A DNA stretch of 8,764 bases. Origin: Candidatus Shapirobacteria bacterium CG2_30_35_20. Its GTDB lineage: Bacteria; Patescibacteriota; Microgenomatia; UBA12405. Location of the stretch: positions 108 to 8,871 of the forward strand of contig MNZO01000051.1 in the NCBI GenBank assembly GCA_001873665.1, given 5' to 3'. Below the pieces are notes generated by a model. That model did not search any database and was not told the origin of the DNA. It saw only the letters and a list, made by a program, of their open reading frames with translations. Made by a program: the position numbers and the translations under genes. Positions 5,665-8,764 of the stretch are shown here, piece after piece (position 1 is the first letter of the stretch; the number at the start of each line of letters is the position of its first letter).

Positions 5665-6165
5665 ATGTCAAAAGAACCAAACAAACGCCTTTTTGTTGGC
5701 GCCCTACCATTTAAATATACCGAAGGTGAAATGCTGTCATTATTCGCTCCATTTGGTCGAATTATTGCCCTACGGATTATCCACAATCAATGGGGTAAAA
5801 GTCGTGGCTTGGGTTATGTCGAATATGACGAACTTCAGTCGGCCGTCAATGCCAAGCATGAACTACATAATTATGCCGTAGAACCCGAGAGAACTATTAT
5901 AGTAGATTTTGCCCAGCCTGATCCATATTTAACTCCCGAGGGTGCTGCTCGTCACATCGAAGCGTTATCACGCAAAAAGAAAAAACGCCCCAGCACAGAA
6001 TTTATCCCCCCCAAACCCATTTCAGTTGATGGTAACGAAAAACCTGTATTTAGGCCAAAATCTTTTTATGAACATCAGCGCCCCACTCTTTTTAAATCTC
6101 GCAACTTTCACGCCAAAGTCGGCGCCAAATTCTCCTCCCGTACCAAAAGTAAGTCTTCACGTTAA
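5665..6165 (+). CDS. RRM-type RNA-binding protein with basic tail
   Basis: The 166-residue protein begins with one RNA-recognition motif (about residues 8-85). RNP2 is LFVGAL (residues 9-14) and RNP1 is RGLGYVEY, close to the RNP1 consensus but with Leu at the third position. RNA contact would be through the aromatic residues of these strands. From about residue 100 the protein is low-complexity and very basic (SRKKKKRP, then many R/K/S to the end), probably disordered and adding RNA affinity. Single-RRM proteins with such tails occur in cyanobacteria and several uncultivated phyla and are thought to act as RNA chaperones or cold-response proteins; the partner RNA is unknown. It starts directly after TATAAT and heads the cluster with dus, which begins 18 bases downstream. 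Confidence 0.9.
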   Translation: MSKEPNKRLFVGALPFKYTEGEMLSLFAPFGRIIALRIIHNQWGKSRGLGYVEYDELQSAVNAKHELHNYAVEPERTIIVDFAQPDPYLTPEGAARHIEALSRKKKKRPSTEFIPPKPISVDGNEKPVFRPKSFYEHQRPTLFKSRNFHAKVGAKFSSRTKSKSSR

Positions 6166-6169
6166 TTTT

Positions 6170-6197
6170 TTAGAAATTAGAAATTGGAAATTAGAAA
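6170..6197 (+). repeat. Four tandem heptamers TTRGAAA that supply the dus start codon
   Basis: Units at 6170, 6177, 6184 and 6191 read TTAGAAA, TTAGAAA, TTGGAAA, TTAGAAA. Only the third has TTG, which is the start codon used by dus. In the dus frame a TAG lies at 6178-6180, two codons upstream. Confidence 0.7.
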
Positions 6198-7200
6198 TTA
6201 CACTATTGGTTTATCACCCATGGATGGCATCACCGATGCTGCTTTTAGGCTAACCCAAGTCGAAATTGCTAAACCAGATTTAATGTTTACTGAGTTTGTC
6301 AGTGCTGAGGGGATTGCTCACAATGCCATTCGTCTTTTTGATCAATTATTGTATTCACCTAAAGAACGCCCAATTATAGGGCAATTATTTGGCAAAGACC
6401 CCGATTCTTTTTATATTGCCACCATAGTTTTATGCCACCTCGGCTTTGACGGTATTGATATTAACATGGGTTGTCCCGCCAAAAAAGTCACCCAACACGG
6501 TTCTGGTATCGCCTTAATTGAAAATCCAGAATTAGCCGGCAAAATAATTTTAGCCACAAAAAAGGGGATTGCTGACTATCAAAATAATCCAAAAGTATTT
6601 AATAAATTAAAACTAAAGCAAAAAGTTATCTCCCTCTTGTCAAAGAGGGGGCAGGGGGAGATTGAAAACAAAAAGATAGGTTTTTCAATTAAAACAAGAA
6701 CAGGAATAAATAACAGTGTTGTCTCCACTTGGATTCCATTTTTATGTTCTTTTAAACCAGATTCCATCACATTACATGGTCGCACTTTAAAACAAGGTTA
6801 TTCAGGATTAGCAAATTGGGATGAAATTGCCAAGGCTGCCATCATATGTCACGATTCGAATATTAAAATTTTTGGCAACGGTGACCTTCAATCTCGCCAG
6901 ATGGCCAATGAGTATTGTCAAAAATATGGTACCGACGGAGCCCTAATTGGTCGCGCTACCATGGGTAATCCCTGGGTTTTTGACAATAAAAATGTCAGTT
7001 TTAAGGAAAAATATCAGGCCATGTTAATCCACGCCAGACACTTTACCAAAATATTTCCCCATCGTTGCTTCGACCCGCTTCGTCATCATTTTCTTTTATA
7101 TGTCTCTGGCCACCCCAATGCCTCGGCTCTACGCCAGCAGATTGTCAAGTTGACCTCGATTGACCAGCTTTGTGCTCTTGAACAGTCCATAGTTGGCTGA
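6184..7200 (+). CDS. dus: tRNA-dihydrouridine synthase (Dus family)
   Basis: FMN enzyme that reduces uridine to dihydrouridine in the tRNA D-loop using NADPH. The 338 residues form the TIM barrel and a C-terminal helical tRNA-binding domain. Seen are SPMDGITDAAFR (residues 11-22, the usual APMAGVTD motif), QLFGKDP, INMGCP with catalytic C97, SIKTRTG (K170), LHGR (H198, FMN phosphate region), GNGD (231-234) and IGRATMGNP (255-263). Which subfamily (A, B or C) is not clear. The start is TTG at 6184: a TAG lies two codons upstream, and the first ATG (6220) would delete the first barrel strand. Residues about 131-163 form an extra segment between NPELAGKIILATKKG and IGFSIKTRTG that is not expected in Dus; it contains the GC-rich palindrome at 6628-6662. 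The stop is TGA, 12 bases before the next gene. Confidence 0.93.
   Translation: MEIRNYTIGLSPMDGITDAAFRLTQVEIAKPDLMFTEFVSAEGIAHNAIRLFDQLLYSPKERPIIGQLFGKDPDSFYIATIVLCHLGFDGIDINMGCPAKKVTQHGSGIALIENPELAGKIILATKKGIADYQNNPKVFNKLKLKQKVISLLSKRGQGEIENKKIGFSIKTRTGINNSVVSTWIPFLCSFKPDSITLHGRTLKQGYSGLANWDEIAKAAIICHDSNIKIFGNGDLQSRQMANEYCQKYGTDGALIGRATMGNPWVFDNKNVSFKEKYQAMLIHARHFTKIFPHRCFDPLRHHFLLYVSGHPNASALRQQIVKLTSIDQLCALEQSIVG
6628..6662. repeat. GC-rich palindromic element inserted in frame in dus
   Basis: ATCTCCC (6628-6634) pairs with GGGAGAT (6656-6662). Inside it CCCTCTT (6632-6638) pairs with AAGAGGG (6643-6649), so two alternative or nested hairpins exist. The G-run composition is unlike the surrounding AT-rich dus sequence. 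It is translated in frame as part of the extra segment around residues 149-160. It resembles the palindromic elements that insert into open reading frames in Rickettsia; any family membership is untested. Confidence 0.6.
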
Positions 7201-7212
7201 TACATTTAACTC

Positions 7213-7617
7213 ATGTCAAATTCATCCGACCTCTCAACCCTTACCAGCATTGAAAATTTAATTCATAGTCATAATACTCGCTTGGAAAATCTTCAAAAAG
7301 AATTAAAAACTCATAAAATGATGCTCGAGGCTTTACTTGAAAACGACAAAGAATATCAGGAGGCGGCAGCGGCCGCCACCTCGGCCACCAAATTAAAAAC
7401 CCAAGCTAAAGCCAAAGTTTTATCTGTTACCGATGCCAAAAATCAAGTTGAAAAAATTAAAGAACAACAAATGGAGGCCAAAGAATTAAAAATCGCCCTA
7501 TCAGATTATCTCTCTCAATATGTAGTTTTGTCCGGCAGCAACCAAATCGAATCGCCCGATGGCCAAGTTTTTGACATTGTTAGTAGTGCTCATCTAAGCA
7601 AAAAAAATAAAAACTAA
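7213..7617 (+). CDS. Coiled-coil protein, function unknown
   Basis: The 134-residue protein is soluble and almost wholly helical. A first coiled coil spans about residues 10-48 (IENLIHSHNTRLENLQKELKTHKMMLEALLE), with an Ala-rich hinge (QEAAAAATSATK). A second coil spans about 65-100, and a short non-helical tail (SPDGQVFDIVSSAHLSKKNKN) follows. There are no cysteines, signal peptide or membrane segment. The pattern suggests an oligomeric scaffold or adaptor, but no family is recognised. It sits 12 bases after dus and ends one base before the ATG of the thioredoxin frame, so the three are very probably co-transcribed. No ribosome-binding site precedes the ATG. Confidence 0.8.
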   Translation: MSNSSDLSTLTSIENLIHSHNTRLENLQKELKTHKMMLEALLENDKEYQEAAAAATSATKLKTQAKAKVLSVTDAKNQVEKIKEQQMEAKELKIALSDYLSQYVVLSGSNQIESPDGQVFDIVSSAHLSKKNKN

Positions 7618-7618
7618 T

Positions 7619-7891
7619 ATGACAATAATTTCCAACATGGGTACAGTTCTGGTGGACTTTTAGGCTAATTAGTGTAGGCCCTGTGTTATGCTCTCGCCAA
7701 TATTAGATGAAATAATTGTTGAAAACAAAAACATTAATTTAATTAAAATTGATGTCGAAGTCGAGCCAAAACTAGCCGAAAAATATAATGTCACTTCACT
7801 GCCAACTGTCATCATCTTTAAAGACGGTAAAATAATTGCCAATTTAAGTGGCTCAAAACCAAAGTCAGAATACCTCAAAGTATTAAACTAA
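7619..7891 (+). pseudogene. trxA: Thioredoxin with two TAG codons in the active site (pseudogene or recoded)
   Basis: Read from ATG 7619, the frame gives MTIISNMGTVLVDF, TAG (7661-7663), AN, TAG (7670-7672), CRPCVMLSPILDEI, then 57 more residues to TAA at 7889-7891. The downstream part is an unmistakable thioredoxin: LIKIDVEVEPKLAEKYNV, the cis-proline motif SLPT, and VIIFKDGKI. Thioredoxins normally have V-D-F-W-A-x-W-C-G-P-C at this point, so both Trp codons (TGG) are TAG and Gly (GGG) is AGG. Both redox cysteines (7673-7675, 7682-7684) are kept. The frame is otherwise undamaged, which points to very recent inactivation or to recoding. A restart at ATG 7688 would make 67 residues without the active site. 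The protein would be about 90 residues, short at the N-terminus for a thioredoxin. It is coupled tightly to the coiled-coil gene. Confidence 0.88.
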
Positions 7892-7906
7892 CAGTACCTC
7901 ATAATA

Positions 7907-7945
7907 TTGACTTATACACAACTATGGTGTATAAACACCTATAAT
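7907..7945 (+). promoter_or_regulatory. Promoter of the 218-aa gene with overlapping operator-like palindrome
   Basis: TTGACT (7907-7912) and TATAAA (7930-7935) are separated by exactly 17 bases. A second -10-like TATAAT lies at 7940-7945. An inverted repeat TTATACAC (7912-7919) / GTGTATAA (7927-7934), perfect over 8 bp with a 7-base centre, covers the spacer and the first -10 box. A second one, GGTGT/ACACC (7926-7930/7935-7939), overlaps it. This placement fits a repressor site. Confidence 0.6.
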
Positions 7946-7961
7946 TATATTTTAAATAAAT

Positions 7962-8618
7962 ATGTCACATTTTGGAGATAGGAAAGAAAACGGATCAACG
8001 ATGAATATGGAAACTAGGTTAGCTATACATCGATGGCAAAATGATATGGTAAAAAATGATTTAGCAAAATTGGGGGTGGCTGCTGGAGTGGTAGCTACTG
8101 GAATAATCGTGAGTGAATCAATTGCTCCACATACAGTTCATGCCCTAGGACAAAAATTACAAGGTATAGTTGTTCAAGAACCAAGTGTTGAGGAACGATT
8201 GACAGGTGTTGTAGATTTTGTAGACAAAAATGTATTATGGCTAATTCCCACTCTCACAGCTGTCGATGCCACAATTGATACAGCTATGTCCCCCAGGGAG
8301 GATGAAGACGCACCAACATTTACACAAGAATTTGGAGCGAGAGCAATGGAAGAATCAGCCCCGATGGTTATGGCATGGTTAGGTCTTCATGGGATGAGAG
8401 ACTTAGCTCACAATGCGGCTGACGCAATTAATATAGCAAAATTTTATGTTGCAACACCATTTTATGCACTATTTACAAGTTATGCCCTATTTCCTGATAC
8501 AATAGCAAAACCCGCAATAAGTTGGCTATTTAAAACTTCAGTACAATTAACCACTAAGGCAGTTAATTTTACAATTAACTTACTCGCCCACGCAAATAGT
8601 CGCTATTCGCGTGGCTAA
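7962..8618 (+). CDS. Hydrophobic protein of 218 residues, function unknown
   Basis: No family is recognised. The N-terminus (1-33) is charged, with no signal peptide. Hydrophobic stretches at about 34-55 (LGVAAGVVATGIIVSESIA), 88-105, 132-146 and 162-182 (YVATPFYALFTSYALF) suggest a small membrane protein with perhaps three or four helices. An acidic loop (PREDEDAP, 111-118) separates the second and third. The ATG at 7962 is the first in frame after the promoter; ATGs at codons 14 and 16 are alternatives. The gene has its own promoter with an operator-like palindrome and is therefore probably not part of the dus cluster. Its last codons (HANSRYSRG) are encoded by a strong hairpin that ends two bases before the stop. 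Confidence 0.75.
   Translation: MSHFGDRKENGSTMNMETRLAIHRWQNDMVKNDLAKLGVAAGVVATGIIVSESIAPHTVHALGQKLQGIVVQEPSVEERLTGVVDFVDKNVLWLIPTLTAVDATIDTAMSPREDEDAPTFTQEFGARAMEESAPMVMAWLGLHGMRDLAHNAADAINIAKFYVATPFYALFTSYALFPDTIAKPAISWLFKTSVQLTTKAVNFTINLLAHANSRYSRG
8588..8614 (+). terminator. Strong hairpin at the 3' end of the 218-aa gene (terminator-like, no T-run)
   Basis: CCACGCAAATAG (8588-8599) pairs with CTATTCGCGTGG (8603-8614) around a TCG loop, with a single A-C mismatch (8594/8608) in 12 positions. It sits inside the coding sequence, just before the TAA at 8616-8618. No U-tract follows, so it is not a classical intrinsic terminator. It could stabilise the mRNA 3' end or separate this unit from rlmN. 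Confidence 0.4.
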
Positions 8619-8642
8619 CCAACCATATTGGTGTAAATTATA

Positions 8643-8648
8643 TATACT
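8643..8648 (+). promoter_or_regulatory. Candidate -10 box of rlmN, leaderless GTG start
   Basis: TATACT at 8643-8648 is followed by six bases and the GTG at 8655, the same spacing as at the RRM gene. No good -35 box is visible; a short inverted repeat ACCAA/TTGGT (8618-8622/8628-8632) lies upstream. Confidence 0.45.
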
Positions 8649-8654
8649 TACTTT

Positions 8655-8764
8655 GTGGATATAGATAATGTCAAACAGTACCTAAAATCTCTTAATTTAC
8701 CAGATTTTCGAGCAAAACAGATTATAAAGAATTATTTTTCCGGGAGATACTCATCTTTTTCTCA
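8655..8764 (+). CDS. rlmN: RlmN-type radical SAM rRNA methyltransferase, N-terminal fragment (window end)
   Basis: From GTG 8655 the frame stays open to the end of the window and reads VDIDNVKQYLKSLNLPDF, then RAKQIIKNYFSGRYSSFS. This is the N-terminal helical domain of RlmN, whose hallmark is L-x-x-L-x-x-P-x-F-R-A-K-Q-I followed by a W/Y and the S-F pair. RlmN methylates A2503 of 23S rRNA (and A37 of some tRNAs) with a radical-SAM mechanism. The CxxxCxxC cluster lies beyond the window, so the assignment rests on about 36 residues. GTG is chosen because it directly follows a -10 box and no in-frame ATG precedes the conserved region. Confidence 0.7.
   Translation, partial: MDIDNVKQYLKSLNLPDFRAKQIIKNYFSGRYSSFS

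Noticed and set aside
5693..6253. Plus-strand frames of 62 and 103 codons overlapping the RRM gene and dus start
   Set aside because: Shifted-frame shadows of the RRM protein and dus with no supporting motifs.
6579..6785. Minus-strand 68-codon frame across the dus palindrome
   Set aside because: Antisense shadow of dus; the palindrome makes both strands look open.
7661..7672. UGA=Gly type alternative code (Absconditabacteria/Gracilibacteria)
   Set aside because: The interrupted codons are TAG, and TGA ends the hydrolase and dus frames, so that code does not apply.
7655..7690. Diversity-generating retroelement target
   Set aside because: No reverse transcriptase, template repeat or accessory gene is visible, and the changes are one-type (A where G is expected) instead of varied substitution.
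7669..7878. Minus-strand 69-codon frame
   Set aside because: Antisense to the thioredoxin frame, whose motifs are unambiguous.
1..8764. CRISPR arrays, rRNA genes, riboswitches, toxin-antitoxin or defence islands
   Set aside because: No regularly spaced repeats, rRNA-like blocks, recognisable aptamer cores or diagnostic protein motifs were found.

Overview
The window looks like a chromosomal segment of an uncultivated, AT-rich bacterium, most likely a Patescibacteria/CPR lineage of the Microgenomates type. This is inferred from gene style and is not proven. The genes are short and densely packed. No start codon has a convincing Shine-Dalgarno sequence, and several starts sit 5-7 bases after a -10 box, as in leaderless mRNAs. 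TGA is used as a stop (metallo-hydrolase, dus), so the UGA=Gly code of Absconditabacteria/Gracilibacteria does not apply.

Left half (1 to about 4790): a decayed mobile region. A zinc-ribbon/membrane orphan gene (84-896) meets, tail to tail, the C-terminal remnant of a minus-strand gene (889-1047). That remnant is cut off by the left end of an IS3-family element (about 1049). The IS3 element keeps orfA and the first part of orfB, and is then cut off at 1614 by a complete IS21-family element (istA + istB, about 1614-4062). On the far side of IS21 the sequence resumes inside the C-terminal half of a large serine recombinase, whose catalytic domain is missing. The flanks of the IS21 element do not belong to one another, so a deletion or rearrangement has occurred here. 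The recombinase frame runs straight into, and antisense through, a tRNA-Gln(CTG) gene (4794-4864, minus). That tRNA is the likely attachment site and marks the border between island and core chromosome.

Right half (4794-8764): core-type genes. These are the tRNA-Gln, a small 54-aa ORF sharing its AT box with the tRNA promoter, a minus-strand glyoxalase-II-like hydrolase, and, divergent from it across only 21 bp, a plus-strand cluster. The cluster runs RRM RNA-binding protein, tRNA-dihydrouridine synthase, coiled-coil protein and a thioredoxin gene. A 218-aa hydrophobic orphan follows behind its own promoter/operator-like palindrome, and then the start of rlmN, cut by the window end. RNA-directed functions dominate (tRNA, RRM protein, Dus, RlmN).

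The most striking observation is the thioredoxin gene (7619-7891). Both tryptophans of the expected W-A-N-W-C-G-P-C active site are TAG codons, and the Gly of CGPC is AGG. All three differences are an A within 5'-TAG-3' where G is expected. Reading those three A as G restores a canonical active site exactly. The simplest explanation is a fresh pseudogene. A-to-I RNA editing, UAG recoding and clustered strand-specific deamination are alternatives that can be tested. Other second-look items are a palindrome inserted in frame in dus, a heptamer repeat that supplies the dus start codon, and several promoter-overlapping inverted repeats.
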